Below, in pieces: positions 1 to 8,501 of a DNA stretch of 64,000 nucleotides. A model generated the notes under the pieces. The model saw nothing but the letters and a program-made list of their open reading frames with translations. It had not been told where the DNA came from and made no database searches. Both the position numbers and the translations under genes were made by a program. Position 1 is the stretch's first letter. Every line of letters begins with the position of its first letter. The stretch is from Gimesia aquarii (lineage in GTDB: Bacteria > Planctomycetota > Planctomycetia > Planctomycetales > Planctomycetaceae), in NCBI RefSeq assembly GCF_007748175.1, contig NZ_CP037422.1, positions 5,720,334 to 5,784,333 on the forward strand. Direction: 5' to 3'.

Positions 1-1
1 G

Positions 2-376
2 GTGAAATCACAAACGAAAGCCATTTTGACTGCATTAGGCTTGATCATCGTCTGGTGCATATTACCATTTATTTTAGCGTTTCCTATTTTTATGCTGAAT
101 CCCTCATTTGACGAAGATTCGATCATCTATGGTCTATTTCTCAGCCCGGCTTCATTTGTGGTGATCAATGAAATCGCCGAATTTCATGAGTTTGGAACTC
201 CCTGGATTCCACTACTTGTGAACACCATCATTTATGCTGGCTGCTTAATGCTTTTTCGATCTCAATGTCTGAATCACATCGATGAGAATTTAGGCCGCTT
301 GAGTGACCAGGATTACCATATTGATCGTTCTGCGAAAATTCCAGTCAGTGATCAACCTATTTTTAGTTCAGAATAA
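2..376 (+). CDS. small membrane protein at head of ABC exporter operon
   Basis: A 124-residue protein read from a GTG at base 2; only one base of upstream sequence is in the window, so the true start could lie further upstream. It has two hydrophobic membrane segments, at about residues 8-32 and 68-86, and an acidic/polar tail of about 35 residues. I recognise no family. Its stop codon overlaps the next start in a TAATG junction, the same coupling used later in this operon, so it is probably made together with the downstream exporter subunits and may be an accessory membrane subunit. Function unknown. Confidence 0.6.
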   Translation: MKSQTKAILTALGLIIVWCILPFILAFPIFMLNPSFDEDSIIYGLFLSPASFVVINEIAEFHEFGTPWIPLLVNTIIYAGCLMLFRSQCLNHIDENLGRLSDQDYHIDRSAKIPVSDQPIFSSE

Positions 377-2292
377 TGATTCCCCATCTATTCATAAAAA
401 ATCTGAATCGACTAATCAAACGCCAATTATTCAGCGTTGGATGCCTTGGTTTATTACTATGCTTCCCATCATTCACTTTTGCACTTGAAATCGAAGAAGT
501 GATTTGGGGGTTTAATAACCAGTCAACTCAAGGGAAGTGTATTCCGCTTTCTTTGCTATTAAGCAATAATACTCCCGAAGTATTTGATGAGTTGATGCAA
601 TTAAATCGGCAACAATACAATGGGTCTAAAGTTGGCGCACCACTTTTTCGTGCAGTCTACCTGGCGCCCTTCAGTTCAAAATGGGTTCAGTTTTATCCCT
701 ATATTATCGACCAGGGTCAGAATAACTGGTCTCTCAACTGGGGACCACGTTTTATTTACAGCCGAAAAATATCCAGTAGAAGTAACGCCTCAACTATGGA
801 TGAGAATGGAGGCCGTGACTCTTCACGTATTATCTTAACTGGTATGGATGCACTCTCAAGAAGTGGAAGGCATTTCAAGCAATTTCCAGAAGAACTCTTT
901 CCTCCGTTTGTCACTGCGGCAGATTCTTTGGATGAAGTGATTTTGGATCATGTTCCTAAACGCTGGGAAGCTGCGCGGAGAGGGGCATTTATGGATTGGC
1001 TCTATCAGGGAGGCGTTCTCCATTTGCTCCCGGACTCTTCGGGAGATAATCTGGTATTTTCAGATACGATGAATGAGTTGAATGCTCCATTTGAGCATTT
1101 CCGAATTGGTTCGGGGCTTGTCATTCGTCATCAAGGTGATCTGAAACAGATTGATAAAGAAAAAATCAAATTAGAAATTGAAAAAGTCCGTGCGACTCAA
1201 TTATCGAGCATTGATATTCCCGAATCATTACAGAAAAGAAAGAAAAAACCGAACACAAATAATCAGACGAATGATGACTATCGGTATGGCGACACCAACG
1301 CAGGATTTCTTCAGAAGCTCTCTGATATTACCCGTCCTGAACACAACTGGGAATTGATTTACGTAATGACGATATTGTACATATTCATGATTTATCCTGG
1401 GTGTTATCTCTACAATAAGAGACAAAAAGGATATCGAAGTTCTTTGCTGTTTCTGCTCATCTCAGTAGCGCTGTTCAGCACCATCTTTTGGACGATTGGG
1501 AAACGTGGTTACGGTGAAACGACTACGATGAACAGTTTAATCATCGCTCAGCCTTTGCAAGACGGTCAATATGACTTGACGGGGTGGGTCAATTCGTTTG
1601 TAACAGATGGTGCTGAATATCAGTTTTCGCTCACCGGTGATGGCCCCATCTATTCAACCGCTCAAGAAACGGAAAAAATAAAGGGAGGAATTATTAATGG
1701 GGTGGAAGGAAAATTTATTGCAGATATTCCTCCATTTTCTGATCGACGATTTATGTATCGCATAAAATCAAAATATAAGTTACAAGATTTCGAACTGATC
1801 GACCAGAAGATTGGAACAAATTCAATTCTTGAGATTATCAAAATTCGGGTGAATTCTGCGTTACCAGAAAATACAAAACGAATTCAAGCATTGTATGGTC
1901 GTGCATTGTATGATCTGAAACAGAGTCAAGAAGCAGGCAGCCTGTTCCTGGTACTTGGCAATCAACGCACTCCTCTTTCCGCCTGGAATTCAAAGTTAGA
2001 TTCTGATGAACTTTATGGTCGTCAATTTGGTTATGGGGAGGAAGAGCAAGATCCTTCAAAGATCTATGACAGCTTGTATGAAAGACTTGTATTGAAAAAT
2101 CTGAACATTGAGAAACCCAGCCAACTCAATCAATACCAGGGTGACTTATCCCATTTACAATTATTTATTTATTGTGATCTTCCGGATGAATTTAAACTGA
2201 AGACGAACGTACAAGGATCACAACAAGGGCGCGTACTGTTTACAAACCAGTTAGCGCTACTTGAGAAAAAGGATAACAGCAAAAATGACTGA
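376..2292 (+). CDS. secreted/membrane-anchored accessory protein of ABC-2 exporter
   Basis: A 638-residue protein with an N-terminal signal peptide (hydrophobic stretch about residues 18-36). A periplasmic region follows, then two membrane segments around residues 328-375, then a second soluble region of about 260 residues. The first soluble region contains a stretch (about 150-235) that reads like a Rossmann/GATase-like fold next to exporters of the GldG type, but I see no catalytic motif. It overlaps the upstream stop by one base and the downstream ATPase start by eight bases, so all four genes are translationally coupled. Inferred role: extracytoplasmic partner of the ABC exporter encoded next. 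The family is not recognised with certainty. Confidence 0.6.
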   Translation: MIPHLFIKNLNRLIKRQLFSVGCLGLLLCFPSFTFALEIEEVIWGFNNQSTQGKCIPLSLLLSNNTPEVFDELMQLNRQQYNGSKVGAPLFRAVYLAPFSSKWVQFYPYIIDQGQNNWSLNWGPRFIYSRKISSRSNASTMDENGGRDSSRIILTGMDALSRSGRHFKQFPEELFPPFVTAADSLDEVILDHVPKRWEAARRGAFMDWLYQGGVLHLLPDSSGDNLVFSDTMNELNAPFEHFRIGSGLVIRHQGDLKQIDKEKIKLEIEKVRATQLSSIDIPESLQKRKKKPNTNNQTNDDYRYGDTNAGFLQKLSDITRPEHNWELIYVMTILYIFMIYPGCYLYNKRQKGYRSSLLFLLISVALFSTIFWTIGKRGYGETTTMNSLIIAQPLQDGQYDLTGWVNSFVTDGAEYQFSLTGDGPIYSTAQETEKIKGGIINGVEGKFIADIPPFSDRRFMYRIKSKYKLQDFELIDQKIGTNSILEIIKIRVNSALPENTKRIQALYGRALYDLKQSQEAGSLFLVLGNQRTPLSAWNSKLDSDELYGRQFGYGEEEQDPSKIYDSLYERLVLKNLNIEKPSQLNQYQGDLSHLQLFIYCDLPDEFKLKTNVQGSQQGRVLFTNQLALLEKKDNSKND

Positions 2293-3244
2293 GCCGATTT
2301 TTAGTCAACCTGTGATTGATATTAAAAATATATCACATTCCTTTAAAGGTCATCGCGCTTTGCAGGGAGTGAGTTTTCAAGTCGAACCCCAGTCTTTACA
2401 TGGATTTGTAGGGCCTAACGGTGCAGGAAAAACGACTACGCTAAAAATTATCTGTACTTTATTACGCCCTCAGGCTGGCAAAGTGGAAGTGTTTGGAAAT
2501 GATGTGGTCGCATCTGTAAAAGAAATTCGTAAACGCATTGGTTTTATGCCTGACCACTTTAGTACATATCGCCAGATGACGGTATTTGAATACCTGGACT
2601 TTTTTGGGGCGGCGTATGGATTGAGTTTGGAGCAGCGCGATCAGGTAATCAATGATGTATTGACGTTAACAGATATGGACGGTCGGAAAGATTCGCTGAT
2701 CAGCGGATTATCACGGGGAATGCAGCAACGCGTCAGCTTAGCGCGTGTCTTAGTGAATGACCCCGATTTATTATTGCTGGATGAGCCAGCCTCAGGGCTC
2801 GATCCTCGTGCGCGTATTGAACTGATGGAAATCTTACAGGAACTGAAACGGATGGGAAAAACGATTTTTATCAGTTCTCATATCCTGAGTGAGTTGGCCG
2901 AGCTCTGTGATAGTGTCACTATTATTGATCGTGGAAAAGTGAAATACAGTGGTACGATGGATGGGTTACTAACGCATGAGCAGGAGCATCCCTGCTATAA
3001 GCTGACATTGGAATCTGAAGTGGAAGGCTTAGTCGAATCTTTAGAAAACGAGCCAGGTGTGATGGAAGTAGAAAAAACAGACCGCCCCCGCGAGCTGCGA
3101 ATTTCGTTTGATGCAAGCCTTACCACAACAGGCAATCTATTATCAAAAATTATTGAATTACAAGGAGAAATTGAAAGCTTCCAAAGGGACAAAAAGCATT
3201 TGAATCAGGCATTTTTAGATTTAACAGAGCAGGGAGTTCGTTAA
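2285..3244 (+). CDS. ABC-2 type transporter ATP-binding protein
   Basis: A 319-residue ABC ATPase. It has Walker A GPNGAGKTT (residues 42-50), an ABC signature LSRGMQQRV near residue 141, and Walker B LLLLDEPASGLDP near 162-174, followed by a switch histidine in ISSHI. The non-canonical LSRGM signature is common in NatA/GldA-type exporters. The ATG at 2285 is preferred because AAGGA lies 11 bases upstream. An in-frame TTG at 2261 would add eight residues. The C-terminal ~90 residues are a non-catalytic accessory domain. It powers the permease encoded immediately after it (TAATG overlap). Substrate unknown. Confidence 0.92.
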   Translation: MTEPIFSQPVIDIKNISHSFKGHRALQGVSFQVEPQSLHGFVGPNGAGKTTTLKIICTLLRPQAGKVEVFGNDVVASVKEIRKRIGFMPDHFSTYRQMTVFEYLDFFGAAYGLSLEQRDQVINDVLTLTDMDGRKDSLISGLSRGMQQRVSLARVLVNDPDLLLLDEPASGLDPRARIELMEILQELKRMGKTIFISSHILSELAELCDSVTIIDRGKVKYSGTMDGLLTHEQEHPCYKLTLESEVEGLVESLENEPGVMEVEKTDRPRELRISFDASLTTTGNLLSKIIELQGEIESFQRDKKHLNQAFLDLTEQGVR

Positions 3245-4803
3245 TGTTTCAAGGAACGTTTGCATTGTTCAACCGCGCATTAAATGTCGACTTCCGTTTA
3301 ATGCGAACGCATCTGTTTCGATTTCTCTTTGCGGTCATGATTCTTTTTTTTCTCATGTCAGCTCATGTAACAAGTCGGGCGATAGGTGCCAGTGGTCTGG
3401 TTTTATTTTCGCAAATTATTTATCTCAATTTTGTTGTTATTTTAATGGCGGGGATCAGTATTTTTGCGACTGCGATTACGGAAGAAAAAGAAGAACAGAC
3501 GATGGGCTTGCTTTTGATGGCGGGAGTAAATCCGATCTCGCTTATGTTGGGAAAGTCGATGCCACGGTTGGTGACTGCTTTATTGTTACTCTCAGTTCAA
3601 TTCCCGTTTACATTGCTCTCAATTACATTAGGCGGTGTGACTTTAGCGCAAGTCATTGCTGCCTACTCCGCACTAGCTGCCTTTTTGTTTTGTCTCGCTA
3701 ACCTGGGACTTTTCTGTTCTGTTGTGTGTGCTCGATCGCGTTCTGCGTCGACTCTGGTTGTGATTGCTTTGGCTTTCTTTTTCTTAGGTTTTCCATTTTT
3801 AGAGTGGGTTTTCAATGTGATTCAATCTGAAAACTGGATCACGAAGGGAGCACTGCTTGCGAACTCCATAGAAACAGTCTTTGACTGGCGGAGTCAAATT
3901 TCTATTTTGAGCCAAATCAACTCGATTCTTGCTACTGGGTTCAGTGATTCTCCCTGGGGAATTCCATTCTGGGGTCATATTGTTTTTGGATTCATCTTGT
4001 TTGTTTTTTCATGTATGTTATTTAACCGATTTGCATTGATTGATGTGGGGTTGAGTCCAGGGCGCGGCGTCATTTCAAAAAAGAAAAGTCATACTTTTTC
4101 CCCCAGCCGTACCTGGGACAATGCGTTAATGTGGAAAGACTTCTATTTTCTCAATGGCGGTGTTGGAATGACATTGATTAAATTTGTCTGTTATGGCATC
4201 GCTCTATTGGCGTTATGTATTTTTATTGGATTTTCCTCAAATCAATGGGATTTGGATTTAATTGGATATACCGTCTTTTGGTCAATGTTCCTTGTGCTCT
4301 TGATTGAAATCAGTCTTATTTCAGCGCGCATCTTTCAAGTTGAGATTCAGTGGAATACCTTGGTTTCGACGGCAATGTTACCACAATCAATGGCACGGAT
4401 TGCTTATTCAAAACTGTCAGGATGTCTGCTCAGTCTTATTCCCGCCTGTTGCTATCTTATGTTTGGAAGCTTATTCATCATTGATGAAATCTTTTCAGCA
4501 CTCGATGAAATATTGCCAGAACCAACATTTTGGATGATGTGCGTAGAAGTGTTCTTTTTCTGGCACTTAACCGCATTTTTATCAACATATATAAAATGGG
4601 GTGCTTTGCCGCTGGCTTTCGTTTTAATGTGGGTCGGGAATACCACTTTCTTTATAATGGTGACTATATTTTCCATAGGAGGAGGAATAAGGCAGGAAGT
4701 GTTTGAAGTGCTGTCTTTATTCTTTTCTCTCGGTTTACTCGCTTGTATCGTTGGTTCCCATTTCTTAATTAAAGAACGGTTAGTTCTACTAGCCTCTAAA
4801 TAA
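3244..4803 (+). CDS. ABC-2 type transporter permease
   Basis: A 519-residue polytopic membrane protein with about twelve hydrophobic segments. They form two blocks (about residues 25-250 and 305-515) separated by a soluble stretch containing a basic SKKKSHTF segment. The first block carries the EEKEEQTMGLLL motif after its second segment, a hallmark of ABC-2 permeases (compare GldF/NatB). Its start overlaps the ATPase stop in TAATG. It forms the membrane channel of the exporter. The cargo cannot be deduced from sequence. Confidence 0.85.
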   Translation: MFQGTFALFNRALNVDFRLMRTHLFRFLFAVMILFFLMSAHVTSRAIGASGLVLFSQIIYLNFVVILMAGISIFATAITEEKEEQTMGLLLMAGVNPISLMLGKSMPRLVTALLLLSVQFPFTLLSITLGGVTLAQVIAAYSALAAFLFCLANLGLFCSVVCARSRSASTLVVIALAFFFLGFPFLEWVFNVIQSENWITKGALLANSIETVFDWRSQISILSQINSILATGFSDSPWGIPFWGHIVFGFILFVFSCMLFNRFALIDVGLSPGRGVISKKKSHTFSPSRTWDNALMWKDFYFLNGGVGMTLIKFVCYGIALLALCIFIGFSSNQWDLDLIGYTVFWSMFLVLLIEISLISARIFQVEIQWNTLVSTAMLPQSMARIAYSKLSGCLLSLIPACCYLMFGSLFIIDEIFSALDEILPEPTFWMMCVEVFFFWHLTAFLSTYIKWGALPLAFVLMWVGNTTFFIMVTIFSIGGGIRQEVFEVLSLFFSLGLLACIVGSHFLIKERLVLLASK

Positions 4804-4843
4804 ATGTCACTGTCAAAATTAGTTCCGAGGAAGAGAAGTTCTT

Positions 4844-5740
4844 ATGAGATCAGAAATCAGTCGTAGAAAGCTTTTACAAAATTCAGGTGTCATTGCTGCC
4901 ACTGCTTTGGGATGGGGTACTCAGCGTTCAATTGCCGGTGAGAATAAAGAACCGCAACCTCTGAAAGGAAATATTAACCAGTCGGTGGTGCACTGGTGCT
5001 TCAAAAAATATTGGGATCTTGAAAAAACAGCGCAGGTTGCGAGTCAACTTGGAATGAAAAGTGTGGAATTAACTCCGGCTGAAAATTGGAAAACACTTAA
5101 GAAACATGGTCTGACTTGTGCAATCGCTTCCAGTCATGGGTTCAAAAAAGGGTTTAATAATCCCGAACATTGGGATCAATGCATCGAAATTCTGCGGAAA
5201 CGAATTGATGAATGTGCTGCGGGAGGTGTCAAGAGTGTGATCACATTTACTGGCATGCGAGATGGTAAAATTAATGATGAAGAAGGAGCCAAAAACTGTG
5301 TTGCCGGTTTGAAGAAAATCATTGGGCATGCAGAGAAGAAAAAAGTGAATGTTTGTTTGGAAATGTTAAATTCACGTGATGATAGCCATCCCATGAAAGG
5401 TCATCCTGGTTACCAGGGGGATAAGACCGAATATTGTATCGATATCATCAAGCAAATTGGTTCTCCACGGATGAAACTTTTGTTTGATATTTATCACGTT
5501 CAAATCATGGATGGTGACGTTATTCGCCGAATACGGCAACATAAAGATTATATTGGTCACGTTCACACTGCTGGAAATCCCGGGAGAGGTGAATTAGACC
5601 AGAAACAAGAGATTAACTATCCTCCGATCATGCAAGCTCTACAAGAAATTGGATACCAGGGTTTTGTCGGTCAAGAGTTTATCCCAACACGAGATCCCTA
5701 TCAGGGACTAAAGCAGGCTGTTGAACTTTGTGACGTGTAA
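4844..5740 (+). CDS. Tat-exported hydroxypyruvate isomerase-like TIM-barrel protein
   Basis: A 298-residue protein of the sugar phosphate isomerase/epimerase (AP endonuclease 2) superfamily. The N-terminus is a twin-arginine signal (SRRKLLQNSG, residues 5-14, then a hydrophobic stretch and a likely cleavage site near Ala31). Motifs of the Hyi subfamily are present: metal/catalytic acids in CLEMLNSRDD and GQEFIPTRD, the FDIYHVQIMDGD segment, and GHVHTAGNPGRGE. Known Hyi enzymes interconvert hydroxypyruvate and tartronate semialdehyde in the cytosol, so Tat export here is unusual, although planctomycetes export many paralogues. The start is supported by GAGGAAGAG upstream. It ends at a strong bidirectional terminator. 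Confidence 0.85.
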   Translation: MRSEISRRKLLQNSGVIAATALGWGTQRSIAGENKEPQPLKGNINQSVVHWCFKKYWDLEKTAQVASQLGMKSVELTPAENWKTLKKHGLTCAIASSHGFKKGFNNPEHWDQCIEILRKRIDECAAGGVKSVITFTGMRDGKINDEEGAKNCVAGLKKIIGHAEKKKVNVCLEMLNSRDDSHPMKGHPGYQGDKTEYCIDIIKQIGSPRMKLLFDIYHVQIMDGDVIRRIRQHKDYIGHVHTAGNPGRGELDQKQEINYPPIMQALQEIGYQGFVGQEFIPTRDPYQGLKQAVELCDV

Positions 5741-5780
5741 CGGAAAACAGCCTGACTCGATCGACTCTCTTTAACAAAAG

Positions 5781-5818
5781 AAAGGCGGGAAAGAAACACC
5801 AGTTTCTTACCCGCCTTT
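5781..5818. terminator. bidirectional intrinsic terminator
   Basis: A 17-base stem (5781-5797 against 5802-5818, one A-A mismatch) with a four-base ACCA loop. AT-rich runs lie on both sides (TTTAATTTTATT on plus; CTTTTGTT on minus). It sits between the convergent isomerase and leuB genes and can end transcription from both. Confidence 0.85.
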
Positions 5819-5840
5819 AATTTTATTGTCTCGAGCCATT

Positions 5841-6920
5841 TCAGGCTAAAAGTTCCTGGAGTACAAAACTTCCCATTTCACTGGTTGAGATCGGGTTTCC
5901 GCCTGCGGCGATATCGGCGGTTCGGTGCCCCGCTGCGAGAACTCGGTCTACGGCACTTTCCACAGCTTTTGCTTCTGTTTCTAATTGCAATGAATGACGT
6001 AGTAACATGGCAGTCGCCAGGATGGTGGCTAATGGATTGGCGATGCCTTGTCCCGCAATATCAGGCGCTGAACCATGAATCGGCTCATACAAACCGGGGC
6101 CGGATTCTCCCAATGAGGCAGAGGGGAGAAGTCCTAACGAACCTGGCAACATCGATCCTTCGTCAGTCAGGATATCCCCAAACATGTTACCGGTAACCAC
6201 GACATCAAAATCGGAGGGGCGGGAGATTAAATGCATTGCCATCGCATCGACGAGCACAACTTCATATTCAATATCGGGGAACTCGTTTTTGACGACGTCT
6301 GCCGCTACCTGACGCCAGAGACGGGAAACTTCCAGAACATTCGCTTTATCAACGGATGTCAATTTACCACCACGGTTTCGTGCAGACTCAGCCGCGAGAC
6401 GCACAATGCGCGCAATTTCCGAGGTAGTGTAAGTCATCACACTAAACGCTTTTTCTCCATCAGGGTGCTCCATTCTTCCCGACTCACCAAAGTAAATTCC
6501 CCCGGTTAATTCGCGGAAAAACAGGATGTCTGTCCCCTCAATGATTTCCCGTTTTAGCGGAGAAGCATCGAGTAACTCGCTATAAGGTTTAATGGGTCTT
6601 AAATTTGCGAAAAGGCCTAACTCTTTTCGAATTTGTAGTAACCCGGCTTCAGGACGGGTTTTGGCAGAGGGGTCATCCCATTTGGGACCGCCGACTGCTC
6701 CCAGGAGGATTGCCTGTGATGCTTTACAAGTTTCTAAAGTTTGTGGAGGCAGGGGATCACCAAACTCATCAATGGCATTTCCACCCATTGGACAGGAGGG
6801 CGTCTCAAATTGATGGCTGTATTTTTCAGCAATTGTATCCAGAACGCGTTTGGCTTCCGCTACGATCTCAGGCCCAATTCCATCACCGGGTAATAATGTA
6901 ATCCGAGCTTCCACAGTCAT
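5841..6920 (-). CDS. leuB: 3-isopropylmalate dehydrogenase
   Basis: A 359-residue isocitrate/isopropylmalate dehydrogenase family enzyme that oxidatively decarboxylates 3-isopropylmalate with NAD+ in leucine synthesis. It carries LPGDGIGPE at the N-terminus, the Tyr motif [10 protein letters not shown], the catalytic lysine segment [10 protein letters not shown], the metal-binding aspartates in [13 protein letters not shown], and the nucleotide-binding [17 protein letters not shown]. The [10 protein letters not shown] and GGIYFG segments fit leuB better than tartrate or isocitrate dehydrogenase. ATG 6920 gives the usual family N-terminus. An ATG at 6932 would add four residues, and neither has an ideal ribosome site. 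leuC/leuD are not in the window. Confidence 0.95.
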   Translation of the reverse strand: MTVEARITLLPGDGIGPEIVAEAKRVLDTIAEKYSHQFETPSCPMGGNAIDEFGDPLPPQTLETCKASQAILLGAVGGPKWDDPSAKTRPEAGLLQIRKELGLFANLRPIKPYSELLDASPLKREIIEGTDILFFRELTGGIYFGESGRMEHPDGEKAFSVMTYTTSEIARIVRLAAESARNRGGKLTSVDKANVLEVSRLWRQVAADVVKNEFPDIEYEVVLVDAMAMHLISRPSDFDVVVTGNMFGDILTDEGSMLPGSLGLLPSASLGESGPGLYEPIHGSAPDIAGQGIANPLATILATAMLLRHSLQLETEAKAVESAVDRVLAAGHRTADIAAGGNPISTSEMGSFVLQELLA

Positions 6921-7357
6921 TCCTCGCTTCATTTCTCATGTCTTGGTAAATCAGGTCATTTAATTACAGAAAGGCCAATTTAACGACTAAATTACCAAAA
7001 CTCCAGCCGGCCCCATGTTGCATTTCTAATTGTGAGCAAACTTAATGCAGCGACAAAGACACTTTTTTCAGTTGTGTTCAGTATTTCCTATGATCCAAAA
7101 TATCGATACAACCGGACGGTAAAAAAAGATGCCTATTTTTATTCGCTCTGCAAAATCAAGAGATCAGACGATGATTCCGATAAAAAGAGTGGAGCTTACT
7201 ATGTTCAAACTGTGTTAGTAGTGGGCTAAACTTATATTTTGTCGTCGATTCGCATTTAAAGCTCTGAAGGTCAGGAAGGTACTTCGGGAAAAGGGCTCGC
7301 GCTCAGGAGGGGCAAGCGGAATAGAAATCGATGTATGTTACAGGACAGGGACATCGC
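6921..7357. other. intergenic region, no confident feature
   Basis: About 440 bases between leuB (leaving on minus) and a small membrane protein gene on plus. It must hold both promoters, but no consensus pair stands out. The last 80 bases are purine- and G-rich (GAAGGTCAGGAAGG, CAGGAGGGGC) and may be a structured leader. No RNA family is recognisable by eye. Confidence 0.4.
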
Positions 7358-7630
7358 ATGTTTCGCTCAACGTTTTTTGCTACCGGCTTATTTGTAATGC
7401 TTACAGGCGCTTCATTCCTGTTTGTTGACAAACTGGTACTCAGTCATAAAGTAACAACTCAAGAACCACAACAGGTTCGGGAACCCGAATTTCGCGGTTT
7501 TTTAGGAATGACCTCTTTGAATAAAGATAAACAAGAAGAGTTGAATCCTCCAGACTGGGCTGCATTCAGCCTGATGTCAGTCGGTGCTGTGACTATGTTG
7601 TACGCTGTGGCTTTACCCAAACGAAATTAA
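7358..7630 (+). CDS. small two-helix membrane protein
   Basis: A 90-residue protein with two hydrophobic segments, about residues 5-27 and 67-84, and a polar linker between them rich in Gln and Glu. ATG 7358 is preferred because AGGG lies seven bases upstream and it places a basic residue just before the first segment. An ATG at 7331 would add nine residues. I do not recognise the family and no catalytic residue is apparent. The gene is closed by its own terminator. Likely an inner-membrane protein of unknown role. Confidence 0.65.
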   Translation: MFRSTFFATGLFVMLTGASFLFVDKLVLSHKVTTQEPQQVREPEFRGFLGMTSLNKDKQEELNPPDWAAFSLMSVGAVTMLYAVALPKRN

Positions 7631-7656
7631 ACGTACAACCTCATAACCGTATATCG

Positions 7657-7693
7657 AAACAGCAATGAATCCGAACGGATTGATTGCTGTTTT
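7657..7693. terminator. bidirectional intrinsic terminator
   Basis: A hairpin with stem AAACAGCAAT/ATTGCTGTTT, one G-G mismatch, then AATCCG/CGGATT around an AA loop (7657-7673 against 7676-7692). It is followed on plus by TTTTAATATT. It separates two convergent genes. Confidence 0.8.
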
Positions 7694-7698
7694 TAATA

Positions 7699-8331
7699 TT
7701 AGTCACCTAAACGAATTGTTGCCCACAAACTCGGGTCTTGCCCATAGGGAAATTCCTGACCAACGGTCATGAATTGTTTGCCCAGTTCTGAATCAGAAAT
7801 GGCATAATAAAAGCCAAGTTGTGGATATGCTGCGGGGTCAAATCCATACAGCACTGATGCAGGAAGCCAGGCATCTAATTCATATCCAGCTGAATTGACT
7901 TTCGACCAGAGTTTGATTTCGGAAAGATCACAGGTGGGGGCATCACTTTGTGCCCGATTAATAGGAAGCTGAGAACAAACAGGCTTTTGTTGTTTGCCAG
8001 CTTTCCCGACAGGATGGAACTCAAACAGGTGACAATAACGATTGGCTCGATGGATTGTCTTTGTATCTCGAGTATCGATCCATATCTGAAAATACTCAGT
8101 CGCTGTGGTGGGATGTTGTTTTTGATCGACTTTTATACCGATCCCCAGCCCCTCTTTATTCCAGGCAAGTTTGAGTTTACCCCATTGATCTGACTTTTTC
8201 TCAAGGCTCAAATTTGGAAGTAAAGCGGACTCCGGCAGGTTTAGTAATCTGCCTCGTTTGTGAGGAATCTCTGTCAGCTCGGGTAAAGCGATAGAGTGAC
8301 GAAACAAAAATGAATGAGGAATAATAGACAT
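7699..8331 (-). CDS. CBM9/DOMON-like beta-sandwich protein
   Basis: A 210-residue soluble protein without signal peptide. The middle and C-terminal parts read as a carbohydrate-binding family 9-like beta-sandwich: KLAWNKEGLGIGIKV, then EYFQIWIDTRDTK, a His/Phe-rich strand CHLFEFHPVG, and YELDAWLPASVLYGFDP with the terminal SLWATIRLGD strand. Such domains bind sugars or haem, but no ligand can be assigned. ATG 8331 is used; a TTG six bases upstream is less likely. It is divergent from the uvrA-like gene with a 170-base gap. The family call is tentative. Confidence 0.6.
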   Translation of the reverse strand: MSIIPHSFLFRHSIALPELTEIPHKRGRLLNLPESALLPNLSLEKKSDQWGKLKLAWNKEGLGIGIKVDQKQHPTTATEYFQIWIDTRDTKTIHRANRYCHLFEFHPVGKAGKQQKPVCSQLPINRAQSDAPTCDLSEIKLWSKVNSAGYELDAWLPASVLYGFDPAAYPQLGFYYAISDSELGKQFMTVGQEFPYGQDPSLWATIRLGD

Positions 8332-8501
8332 CTTCAACTAGAGAGTCGGTCGAGAAAAAACTTTTTGAAAATTTAGACTATTCCAGAATCATATCAATTG
8401 ATAATCTTTGATACCATCGAACGGCTTACATAATTTTGGCAAACACATTATTTGAAATTAAATACTCACTGCAAGAATCATGAAGTGCGCGAAATTACCC
8501 T

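Noticed and set aside
7032-7229. A 65-codon frame on plus between leuB and a small membrane protein
   Set aside because: GTG start without ribosome site, no signal or domain; looks like a chance frame.
7261-7320. G-rich leader with GGTCAGGAAGG, considered as signal recognition particle RNA
   Set aside because: It lacks the conserved loop and paired helix of SRP RNA; only a short chance similarity.
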